Assembly: GCA_949878535.1 (NCBI GenBank)
Contig: CATLAS010000017.1
Location: 1 to 9,023, forward strand
Reading direction: 5' to 3'
Length of the DNA stretch: 9,023 nt
From: an uncultured Eubacteriales bacterium
Lineage (GTDB): Bacteria > Bacillota > Clostridia > Oscillospirales > CAG-272
Each line of letters begins with the position of its first letter. The stretch's first letter is position 1. Both the position numbers and the translations under genes were made by a program. The notes under the pieces are model-generated. The model was not told the DNA's origin and searched no databases. It saw nothing but the letters and a program-made list of their open reading frames with translations. Positions 1-5,644 of this stretch are shown piece by piece.

Positions 1-13
1 ATAAGAATTGAAT

Positions 14-271
14 AAGGGCTTCCCCCAGCAAAGGAAGTTGCCGCGAAGCCTAACTCAAATATAAAAAAGGCTCCCCCAGCAAAAGACGTTGCCGCGAAGC
101 CTAACTCAAATATAAAAAGGCTTCCCCCAGTAAAGGGCGTTGTCGCGAAGCCTAACTCAAATATAAAAAGGCTTCCCCCAGTAAAGGGCGTTGTCGCGAA
201 GCCTAACTCAAATATAAAAAGGCTCCCCCCAGTAAAGGGCGTTGTCGCGAAGCTCAACTCAAATATAAAAA
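14..271. repeat. Tandem array, five 51-bp units
   Basis: Five head-to-tail units with a 51-bp period. The C-run plus AG recurs at 22, 73, 124, 175 and 226, and the TAACTCAAAT block (CAACTCAAAT in unit 5) starts at 51, 102, 153, 204 and 255. Units 3 and 4 are identical through the core; units 1, 2 and 5 carry a few substitutions and a C/T length shift. Most units contain GGCTTC and GAAGCC as inverted flanks around a C-run and AAAGG, so each can form a hairpin. A sixth unit begins at about 270 but continues as the left arm of the MITE-like element. The units have no spacers, so this is not a CRISPR array, and no coding frame is evident. The resemblance to the element arm suggests an origin by amplification of a truncated arm. 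Confidence 0.92.
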
Positions 272-412
272 GGCTCCCTTGTGTAAAGGGAGCTCCCGCG
301 TAGCGGGTGAGGGATTGTTTCTGCTATCGTTTTGTATTATCTTTAGATCGGCAGTTATAACAATCCCCCTGTCAGCATCGCTGCGCTTTGCTGCCCCCCC
401 CTTTACTGGGGA
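270..412 (-). mobile_element. MITE-like palindromic element, copy 1
   Basis: A ~142-bp non-coding element with complementary ends: GGGATTGTT at 311-319 faces AACAATCCC at 359-367. The left arm folds into hairpin A (GCTCCCTT 273-280 with AAGGGAGC 286-293) and hairpin B (CCCGC 295-299 with GCGGG 303-307). The right arm has a weaker hairpin B (CAGC 373-376 with GCTG 380-383). The reverse complement of the core (about 320-358) aligns with the cores of the copies at 5005 and 5319, sharing CTGCCGAT and a CAAAA-GATAG-like stretch. This copy is therefore inverted relative to them. It encodes no transposase and would have to be moved in trans, if it is mobile. No clear target-site duplication is visible. 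It may instead be a structured intergenic repeat of the REP/BIME kind. Confidence 0.7.
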
Positions 413-478
413 ATACTTTATAAATTTGCATATTGCATACCCCTGCCACCTCCTACCCGTGCTTGCAGGATTTACCGC

Positions 479-507
479 TTGTATCAAACCGTTTTTTCTG
501 GTACAAT
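479..507 (+). promoter_or_regulatory. Putative sigma-A promoter upstream of the tilS gene group
   Basis: A TACAAT hexamer at 502-507 matches the -10 consensus at five of six positions. A weaker TTGTAT at 479-484 sits 17 nt upstream in the -35 position and matches three of six. Transcription would begin near 514, giving a leader of about 30 nt before the ATG at 543. It is the best promoter-like arrangement in the AT-richer stretch between the repeats and the first gene, but it rests on pattern matching alone. Confidence 0.42.
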
Positions 508-525
508 ACATATAGCAATTTATGA

Positions 526-531
526 AAAGGA
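526..531 (+). promoter_or_regulatory. Shine-Dalgarno AAAGGA that selects the ATG at 543
   Basis: AAAGGA ends 11 nt before the ATG at 543. The alternative in-frame ATG at 522 lies upstream of this motif and has no purine-rich sequence in front of it. The downstream start is therefore favoured. Confidence 0.5.
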
Positions 532-542
532 ATAAAAACGCC

Positions 543-779
543 ATGCAGCTGACCCAAAACAAAATTCAGGTGCTGATGAAGCTTTGTTTCAGCGCGGTGC
601 TTGTACAACTATTCTTTATTTGTCTTGCTGTCGGCGGCGCAGCAAATGAAACACTGTCTATTACCGCACCTGCCTACATAATTCAAATCCCTGAAATGCT
701 GGAATACGCCGCTTTGTCCGCTGTGATTACACTGGGCGGAGGGCTGGCGCTGGAATATGCCCTGAAGGTTTACGGATAA
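543..779 (+). CDS. Small two-helix membrane protein, unknown function
   Basis: A 78-aa hydrophobic protein that I do not recognise. Two membrane segments are visible, at about residues 11-34 (rich in Leu, Phe, Val) and 53-74 (ending in a Gly-Gly-Gly-Leu-Ala-Leu stretch), joined by a loop of about 20 residues. A short basic N-terminus with K7 and K13 suggests a cytosolic start, so both ends would be inside. I chose the ATG at 543 because AAAGGA precedes it; an in-frame ATG at 522 would add seven residues. The gene stops 29 nt before tilS on the same strand, behind a plausible promoter, so it is probably the first gene of the tilS-hpt-ftsH unit. Many Firmicutes have a small septum protein such as DivIC near this locus, but no coiled coil typical of DivIC is seen, so I do not assign that function. 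Codon use looks ordinary, which supports a real gene. Confidence 0.65.
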   Translation: MQLTQNKIQVLMKLCFSAVLVQLFFICLAVGGAANETLSITAPAYIIQIPEMLEYAALSAVITLGGGLALEYALKVYG

Positions 780-794
780 CGGGCGAATCCGATC

Positions 795-801
795 AAAGGA
801 G
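795..801 (+). promoter_or_regulatory. Shine-Dalgarno AAAGGAG for the tilS GTG start
   Basis: AAAGGAG lies 7 nt before the GTG at 809. This near-consensus site at ideal spacing decides in favour of a non-ATG start for tilS. Confidence 0.8.
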
Positions 802-808
802 CACCTAC

Positions 809-2191
809 GTGAAACTGTTTGATAAAATCGAAAAAAATCTTGCGAATTTAAAAATTTTGCCGATTCTGGAAGATTGCGGCACCGTTTTGTGCGCTCTTTC
901 CGGCGGCGCTGATTCTACCATATTGCTCCTGTTTCTGCACCAGTATCTGCCGACGCGGGGTATTCGTCTTGCCGCGGCTCATTTGAATCACTGTATCCGG
1001 GGAGAAGAAGCGGATGGGGACGAGGCTTTTTGCCGCAGCCTTTGTGAAGAATTGGAAATTCCCTTTTATTGCCGGCGTGCAGACATTCCAGCTCTTGCAA
1101 AGGATACGGGACAGGGATTGGAGGAATGCGCCAGATCCGTACGCTATGCCTTTTTGGAGGAAATACGAAGCAGCCTTCAGGATAGCGTAATCGCCACTGC
1201 CCACAATGCTACGGACCATCTGGAAACGGTGCTGTTTCATCTGGCAAGAGGTACCGGTGCGAAGGGACTGTGCGGTATTTCACCTATGCGGGACGGGTAT
1301 ATCATTCGTCCCCTTTTGTGCTGCACGTCACAGGAAATACGCACGTATGCGGCAGAGGAGGGCATTCCTTATGTTACAGACCGTACCAACGATGATACTA
1401 CCTACACCAGAAACTATATTCGCAAGAACATGATTCCTGCCATGCAGAAAATCAATCCTCGGTGTGAGGAAGCTGCGCTGCGGATGAGTGCCTCCCTTGC
1501 AGATGATCTTGCCTGTCTGGAATCCGCCGCATCCCAGTTGCTTTCACCAGAGGGATTTATCCAAAGAGATGCTGCTCTGGACGTGCCGTCTGCGCTGCTC
1601 TCCCGGGGCATTCTTGCCATGTACCGAAATTATACCGGATCTGCGGACAATCTGTCCCAGGTGCATCTGTCGGACTGTATGTCGCTCATTCGCAGTGGAA
1701 AGACAGGACGCATCAGCCTGCCCGGACAATCAGCGCTGTTTGCGGATGAAAACTGCATTCGAATCAGCGCTGAAACGGACATTCCGAAATCCGCCGCACC
1801 TGCGCCTGTACCTCTTTCTGTAGAAAGTACGGTTGCTTTTGGCCCATATTTGATAAAAATGTCAAAGAGTCAGTCTAATATTGTTCCGCCTGCCCAAAAT
1901 ATTTACAATTTAGCAATATACAGCACGTTGGATTTTGATAAAATAAACGGTAGTATTTTTATTCGTACCAGAGAAGCCGGCGATGTATATTACACCGGCG
2001 GCATGCATAAAAAATTAAAAAAACTTCTGGGCGCCTTGAGAATTCCCCTGCATTTGCGGGACACTTTCCCGCTGCTCTGTGACAGCGAGGGAATTGTGTG
2101 GGTGCCCGGTCTGCGTCCCCGGGATGGATGCGGCGGTGATGCGTCCGCGGAAAATCCTGTTTATATCGGCGTATGGTGTGCCGAGACATAA
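809..2191 (+). CDS. tilS: tRNA(Ile)-lysidine synthase TilS
   Basis: A 460-aa cytosolic enzyme, a full length for the Firmicute family. TilS uses ATP and lysine to convert C34 of the CAU-anticodon isoleucine tRNA to lysidine, so that AUA is read as Ile; it is normally essential. The N-terminal PP-loop ATPase domain shows SGGADS at residues 31-36, HLNHCIRG at 58-65, the ARSVRYAFL segment at 108-116 and TAHNATDHLET at 130-140, all hallmarks of the family. The C-terminal TilS domain spans about 383-456, with basic KKLKKLL at 401-407 and WVPGLRP at 431-437. The start is GTG, fixed by AAAGGAG 7 nt upstream. The linker before the C-terminal domain (about 1850-2030) is more AT-rich than the rest and contains A-runs, but the frame stays open and the conserved C-terminus follows. 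hpt begins 43 nt downstream. The tilS-hpt-ftsH order is known from Bacillus subtilis and many relatives. Confidence 0.96.
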   Translation: MKLFDKIEKNLANLKILPILEDCGTVLCALSGGADSTILLLFLHQYLPTRGIRLAAAHLNHCIRGEEADGDEAFCRSLCEELEIPFYCRRADIPALAKDTGQGLEECARSVRYAFLEEIRSSLQDSVIATAHNATDHLETVLFHLARGTGAKGLCGISPMRDGYIIRPLLCCTSQEIRTYAAEEGIPYVTDRTNDDTTYTRNYIRKNMIPAMQKINPRCEEAALRMSASLADDLACLESAASQLLSPEGFIQRDAALDVPSALLSRGILAMYRNYTGSADNLSQVHLSDCMSLIRSGKTGRISLPGQSALFADENCIRISAETDIPKSAAPAPVPLSVESTVAFGPYLIKMSKSQSNIVPPAQNIYNLAIYSTLDFDKINGSIFIRTREAGDVYYTGGMHKKLKKLLGALRIPLHLRDTFPLLCDSEGIVWVPGLRPRDGCGGDASAENPVYIGVWCAET

Positions 2192-2234
2192 TAGTGAATA
2201 GTGTTCAATACACAGAAAGGTTGGTTCCAAGCGT

Positions 2235-2798
2235 ATGAAGGAACATCACGATGTGTGGGATCGGGACGTTGAGCAGGTTCTGATCAGCGAAACACAGCTG
2301 GATGAGACAGTTTCCCGTATGGCGGCGCAAATTGATGCAGATTATAAGGATAAAAACCTGCTTCTCCTGTGCATACTGAAAGGGAGCCTTGTTTTTATGG
2401 GGGATTTGATGAAAAAGCTTTCCATCCCCTGTGAGATTGACTGCATGAAGGTTTCTTCCTATGGAAACGGTTCCGTAACCAGCGGAAGAATCAACATCCT
2501 TCTGGATTTGCATCGGCAGGATCTCAGCGAAAAGGATATACTCATCATTGAAGACATCATTGACAGCGGCAGAACGCTGTCCTATCTGGTCTCTTATTTA
2601 CAAATCAATGGTGCGCGCAGTGTTCGTTCCGCCGCTCTTTTAGATAAACCATCCCGCCGGGAAGTGGATTATAACCCCGATTATGTGGGGCAGGAAATTC
2701 CCGATGCGTTTGTTGTGGGATACGGACTGGATTATGCAGAAAAATACCGTTCCCTTCCATATGTGGGAATACTGAAGCCGGAAATATATACAGAATAA
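2235..2798 (+). CDS. hpt: Hypoxanthine phosphoribosyltransferase
   Basis: A 187-aa cytosolic purine-salvage enzyme that joins hypoxanthine (often also guanine) to PRPP, giving IMP or GMP and pyrophosphate. The type I phosphoribosyltransferase signature EDIIDSGRT is at residues 106-114, with the two acidic residues that hold Mg-PRPP. LKGS at 48-51 is the PPi-binding loop, SSYG at 74-77 belongs to the flexible lid, and LLDK (135-138) and the VGYGLDYAEKYR region (161-172) form the purine pocket. Length is typical. The start ATG has an AGAAAGG motif 14 nt upstream, a longer spacing than usual, but no better in-frame start exists. It sits 43 nt after tilS and 65 nt before ftsH on the same strand. 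A weak hairpin (ATAGCT 2811-2816 with AGCTAT 2826-2831) lies in the gap after it and has no T-run, so transcription probably continues into ftsH. Confidence 0.95.
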   Translation: MKEHHDVWDRDVEQVLISETQLDETVSRMAAQIDADYKDKNLLLLCILKGSLVFMGDLMKKLSIPCEIDCMKVSSYGNGSVTSGRINILLDLHRQDLSEKDILIIEDIIDSGRTLSYLVSYLQINGARSVRSAALLDKPSRREVDYNPDYVGQEIPDAFVVGYGLDYAEKYRSLPYVGILKPEIYTE

Positions 2799-2863
2799 AG
2801 TCCGGATTTCATAGCTTTTATATGCAGCTATATCGTGCAGACCAAAGAAAGGATTGACTTTTC

Positions 2864-4897
2864 ATGAAGAAAAACGGTTTAAAGGTCGCAGTTTGGTATG
2901 TGGCTCTCATTGCAGTGGTGATTATTGTTATTTCTCTGCTCTATGGAGGCGGTTCCAAAACCGATCTTACCTACGGCGACATCGTAAATTACTTTAAAGA
3001 TGAACAGGTGGAGCAATTCTCCGTTGACTACAATACCGCCACTTTGAAGCTGATTGTGCGTGCCGGGGAGGACGGCGGCAAGCAGTCTGTATTGAAATAC
3101 AGATTGGCTGATGTAAACGTGTTCCTTCTGGATATGAAGGATCTGATTGACGAGCAGTATGATGCAGGTATTATTACAGAATATGATCTCAAGCCTGCGA
3201 CCATTGTGCCTTGGTGGGTCAGCTTTCTGCCATATCTGATCATTGCCATTGTCTTTATCGTTCTCTGGTGGTATATGATGAGTCAGGCCACCGGCGGAAA
3301 GGGCAGCAAGATCGGCAATTTCGGCAAAGCAAAAATGCGTACCGGAGACAAGGTAAAAGTATATTTCCGGGACGTTGCCGGTGCGGATGAAGAAAAAGCG
3401 GAGCTGGAAGAAATTGTTGAATTTTTGAAGGATCCCCAGAAGTTTACCAAGTTGGGTGCAAAAATTCCCCACGGTGTATTGCTGATGGGCCCTCCCGGAA
3501 CGGGTAAGACCCTGCTTGCCAAAGCAGTGGCAGGTGAAGCGGGCGTTCCTTTCTATTCCATTTCCGGATCTGATTTTGTGGAAATGTATGTAGGTGTGGG
3601 TGCATCCCGCGTGCGGGATCTGTTTGAAACAGCCCGCAAAAACCCTGCGTCTATTGTATTTATAGATGAAATTGATGCTGTCGGCCGTCAACGCGGTACA
3701 GGACTTGGCGGCGGTCACGATGAACGTGAGCAAACCCTCAACCAGCTTCTGGTGGAAATGGACGGATTCGGCTCCACAGAAGGCATCATTGTGATCGCGG
3801 CAACCAACCGTCCCGATGTTCTGGATCCTGCACTCCTGCGTCCCGGTCGGTTTGACCGGCAGATTACTGTGCATCAGCCGGATATCCGCGGGCGTGAAGA
3901 AATTCTTAAGGTGCATGCCCGTAATAAACCTATGGAAGCAGGTGTGGATCTTGCTGTTATTGCGAAAACCACTTCCGGCTTCACTGGCGCGGATCTCGCA
4001 AACCTGCTGAACGAAGCTGCGCTGCTTGCAGCACGAAAGAACAAATCCCTGATTGGTATGGATGAAATTGAGGATGCTTTCACAAAAATTGTTGCAGGTC
4101 CCCAGAAAAAATCCATGCGGATCAAAGAATCGGAAAAACTCAAAACGGCATATCATGAAGCCGGTCACGCAGTGCTCTCTCATCTGCTGCCGCTGATTGA
4201 TCCTGTGCATCAGATTTCGATTATCCCCAGCGGAAATGCTTTGGGGTATACCCTGAATCTGCCTGAGGAAGACAAGTTCAGCGTTTACCGCAACGAACTG
4301 AAACAGAAAATTTCCATGCTCCTTGGCGGACGGGTTGCCGAGCAGCTTATATTTGATGATTTCTCCGGCGGTGCGTCCAATGATATTCAGCGTGCCACAC
4401 AGATTGCCCGGAAAATGGTTATGCAGCTTGGTATGAGTGATCTGGGACCGATTTTGTTTGGCAGTGGTCACAGCGATACGGAAGTATTCTTGGGAAGGGA
4501 TTTCTCCCAGAACCGTGACTTCTCAGAAGCAATTGCCGCAAAGATTGATGAGCAGATTGAAAAGATTATCAATGAATCCTATAATGAAGCGAAACGTTTG
4601 CTGTCTGAGAATATAGATAAATTGCATTTCATCGCCAAGTATCTGGTTAAGAATGAAATCATGAATGGCGAGCAGTTCCGGCGTGTTATGGAAAATTCCG
4701 ATGTAACAATAGAGGAACTGGAAGAAATGTATGCAGAAAAGCGTCGACGCAGTGAGGCGGAAAATGAGGCGCGGGCGCTGCAAATCAAGGAAAATGAGCG
4801 CCGGCGGGAAGAAGCTCGCAAACTGGAAGAAGAAAAAGAACAGCGCAGCGAAGTTTCAAATGTGCCGCATAAGCCAGACGATGATTCGGATCGGTAA
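2864..4897 (+). CDS. ftsH: ATP-dependent zinc metalloprotease FtsH
   Basis: A 677-aa membrane-anchored AAA+ protease that forms hexamers and degrades misassembled membrane proteins and some regulators. Membrane segments lie at about residues 8-28 and 118-139, with an extracytoplasmic domain of about 90 residues between them. The AAA+ domain has Walker A GPPGTGKT (209-216), pore loop FVEMYVG (238-244), Walker [10 protein letters not shown] (264-272) and the second region of homology (313-332) with arginine fingers R326 and R329. The zinc protease site is HEAGH (431-435); the third ligand is probably D507 in GGASND. A charged Glu/Arg-rich tail, probably helical, covers about 615-662 and ends in PDDDSDR, making the protein somewhat longer than B. 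subtilis FtsH. AAAGGA lies 10 nt before the start. It is the last gene of the plus-strand unit and is followed 18 nt later by a strong terminator. All catalytic residues are present, so it should be active. Confidence 0.98.
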   Translation: MKKNGLKVAVWYVALIAVVIIVISLLYGGGSKTDLTYGDIVNYFKDEQVEQFSVDYNTATLKLIVRAGEDGGKQSVLKYRLADVNVFLLDMKDLIDEQYDAGIITEYDLKPATIVPWWVSFLPYLIIAIVFIVLWWYMMSQATGGKGSKIGNFGKAKMRTGDKVKVYFRDVAGADEEKAELEEIVEFLKDPQKFTKLGAKIPHGVLLMGPPGTGKTLLAKAVAGEAGVPFYSISGSDFVEMYVGVGASRVRDLFETARKNPASIVFIDEIDAVGRQRGTGLGGGHDEREQTLNQLLVEMDGFGSTEGIIVIAATNRPDVLDPALLRPGRFDRQITVHQPDIRGREEILKVHARNKPMEAGVDLAVIAKTTSGFTGADLANLLNEAALLAARKNKSLIGMDEIEDAFTKIVAGPQKKSMRIKESEKLKTAYHEAGHAVLSHLLPLIDPVHQISIIPSGNALGYTLNLPEEDKFSVYRNELKQKISMLLGGRVAEQLIFDDFSGGASNDIQRATQIARKMVMQLGMSDLGPILFGSGHSDTEVFLGRDFSQNRDFSEAIAAKIDEQIEKIINESYNEAKRLLSENIDKLHFIAKYLVKNEIMNGEQFRRVMENSDVTIEELEEMYAEKRRRSEAENEARALQIKENERRREEARKLEEEKEQRSEVSNVPHKPDDDSDR

Positions 4898-4915
4898 ATT
4901 AGAGTGCAAATCCAC

Positions 4916-4947
4916 AAAGGCTCCCGTGTGCACAGGGAGCCTTTTTT
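4916..4947 (+). terminator. Rho-independent terminator of ftsH
   Basis: AAAGGCTCCC (4916-4925) pairs with GGGAGCCTTT (4935-4944) over a 9-nt loop, and the stem runs into a T-run at 4942-4947. It begins 18 nt after the ftsH stop codon and should end the tilS-hpt-ftsH transcript. The stem core GGCTCCC/GGGAGCC is the same as hairpin A of the nearby MITE-like elements, so it may derive from an element end. Confidence 0.9.
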
Positions 4948-5004
4948 AACTTAACTTTTATCCTCTTTGTGCTGTGCAAAGTGGGAGAGGCTCGCAATCT
5001 ACGG

Positions 5005-5153
5005 AAAGCCCCCCTTGCGCAAAGGGGGGGCTCGCTGTAGGCGAGACGGGGGGATTGTAAAAGTATACTGCCGATTTAACGATGCTGCAAAATGATAGTA
5101 GGGACAATCCCTCAGTCGCTGACGCGACAGCTCCCTTTGCACAAGGGAGCCTT
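5005..5153 (+). mobile_element. MITE-like palindromic element, copy 2
   Basis: A ~149-bp non-coding element of the same family as the copy at 270-412, in opposite orientation. The inner inverted ends are GGGATTGT (5051-5058) and ACAATCCC (5104-5111). The left arm has hairpin A, in a C6/G7 version at about 5008-5031, and hairpin B, CTCGC (5031-5035) with GCGAG (5041-5045). The right arm has hairpin B, GTCGC (5115-5119) with GCGAC (5124-5128), and hairpin A, GCTCCCTT (5130-5137) with AAGGGAGC (5143-5150). The core contains CTGCCGATTTAA and GCAAAATGATAG. The two arms carry different hairpin B stems, each fully paired. It lies just downstream of the ftsH terminator, where insertion would do little harm. 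No transposase or clear target duplication is seen. Confidence 0.72.
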
Positions 5154-5258
5154 ATGAAGTTTGATGCTCCGTGGTAGCTCCCCTTAAACAAAGCGGCTTA
5201 TAGAGTTTGGTGTCCCACAGGAGCTTCCTTTGTTGGGAGAGACTTTTTTGTTTGTGCT
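5071..5258 (+). repeat. Direct repeat, first copy (~188 bp)
   Basis: This segment recurs at 5396-5582 with a few substitutions and short indels, offset 324-325 bp. It covers the core and right arm of element copy 2 (from CCGATTT) plus about 105 bp of flanking DNA, including GAAGTTTGATGCTCCGTGG and AAAGCGGCTTATAGAGTTTG, and ends at TTTGTTTGTGCT. The shared flank lies outside the element, so this is a segmental duplication rather than two independent insertions. Confidence 0.9.
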
Positions 5259-5318
5259 TCGCTGATGGGTTTCCTGAAGTCACGAGGTGGATCCTCACAA
5301 AGGAGCCTTCTCCAATCT

Positions 5319-5478
5319 TAAGCCCCCCCTTGTGCAAAGGGAGGTGGCACGACCAAGCGTAGCGGTCGTGTCGGAGGGATTGACTATGTTAACTACCGAT
5401 TTGTAGATCTTGCAAAATGGAAGCAGAACAATCCCTCAGTCGCTGACGCGACAGCTCCCTTTGCACAAGGGAGCCTTA
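5319..5478 (+). mobile_element. MITE-like palindromic element, copy 3
   Basis: A ~158-bp non-coding element. The right arm (5428-5477) is nearly identical to that of copy 2, with GTCGC/GCGAC and GCTCCCTT/AAGGGAGC hairpins. The left arm differs: hairpin A is imperfect and hairpin B is a 7-bp stem, CACGACC (5348-5354) with GGTCGTG (5364-5370). The core again has ACCGATTTG and TGCAAAATGGAAG. The sequence CAATCT precedes both copies 2 and 3 (4995-5000 and 5313-5318), and both right flanks read ATGAAGTTTGATGC. This copy therefore probably arose with copy 2 by local duplication, with later change or exchange of its left arm. Confidence 0.72.
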
Positions 5479-5582
5479 TGAAGTTTGATGCTCCGTGGAA
5501 ACTCCCCTTACACAAAGCGGCTTATAGAGTTTGGTGTCCCACAGGAGTTCCCTTTACTGGGGGGAGCCTTTTTGTTTGTGCT
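5396..5582 (+). repeat. Direct repeat, second copy (~187 bp)
   Basis: Counterpart of 5071-5258. The flank after the element is the same except for local changes: TAGCTCCCCTTAAA in the first copy is AAACTCCCCTTACA here, and the stretch after CACAGGAG differs. In this copy that stretch (5550-5570) is, in reverse complement, identical over 21 nt to positions 219-239 of the left tandem array. Repeat ends of one family are therefore present on both sides of the tilS-hpt-ftsH group. Confidence 0.9.
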
Positions 5583-5614
5583 GCACTGCGCCCGACACCC
5601 CCCTATTTTATAAG

Positions 5615-5644
5615 AAAGGAACCCGCCTATAGGCGGGTTCCTTT
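5615..5644 (-). terminator. 30-nt perfect palindrome ending the exporter operon
   Basis: AAAGGAACCCGCCTA followed by its exact reverse complement gives a stem of up to 13 bp with a TATA loop. It touches the last base of the DUF4340 stop codon (5644-5646). Read on the minus strand it is followed by CTTATAAAATA, a poor U-tract. Read on the plus strand it is followed by CAACTTTTT. It can therefore act in either direction between the convergent units, backing up the ftsH terminator and ending the minus-strand operon. Its sequence is unrelated to the neighbouring palindromic elements. Confidence 0.75.

Larger units (their letters stand above)
1..542. other. Gene-free left region with repeats and a promoter
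   Basis: I find no credible gene here. Short open frames crossing 254-562 read through the palindromic repeats and look like translation artefacts. The stretch holds a tandem array (14-271), one MITE-like element (270-412) and about 130 nt of AT-richer DNA (412-542). That last part carries the likely promoter and ribosome binding site of the first plus-strand gene. The gene upstream of this region lies outside the window. Confidence 0.75.
4898..5643. other. Gene-free, repeat-rich region between convergent units
   Basis: No credible gene lies in these 746 nt. The open frames here (for example 4958-5191 and 5152-5337 on the minus strand, and 5478-5666 on the plus strand) are built from palindromic repeat sequence and lack ribosome binding sites. 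The contents are the ftsH terminator, two MITE-like elements, a direct duplication with a period of about 325 bp, degenerate element ends (about 5198-5250 and 5300-5310), and the terminator palindrome of the minus-strand operon. Confidence 0.8.

Noticed and set aside
14..271. Possible CRISPR array
   Set aside because: The 51-bp units abut with no unique spacers and there are no cas genes, so this is a simple tandem repeat.
254..562. Open frames across the palindromic element (102 aa minus, 78 aa plus)
   Set aside because: They are translations of repeat DNA, with sequences such as LPLHKGA that recur wherever such elements are read. They have no ribosome binding site.
2005..2030. A-run in tilS as a programmed frameshift site
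   Set aside because: The A-rich codons encode the basic KKLKKLL of the conserved C-terminal domain. The zero frame continues to a normal end, so no frameshift is needed.
2811..2831. Hairpin between hpt and ftsH as a terminator
   Set aside because: Only a 6-bp AT-rich stem with a 9-nt loop and no T-run. More likely incidental, with read-through into ftsH.
2879..4471. 530-aa open frame on the minus strand inside ftsH
   Set aside because: It lies wholly antisense to a fully conserved ftsH. Its translation is rich in Cys, His and Phe, lacks any recognisable domain, and the reading can be explained by ftsH codon bias.
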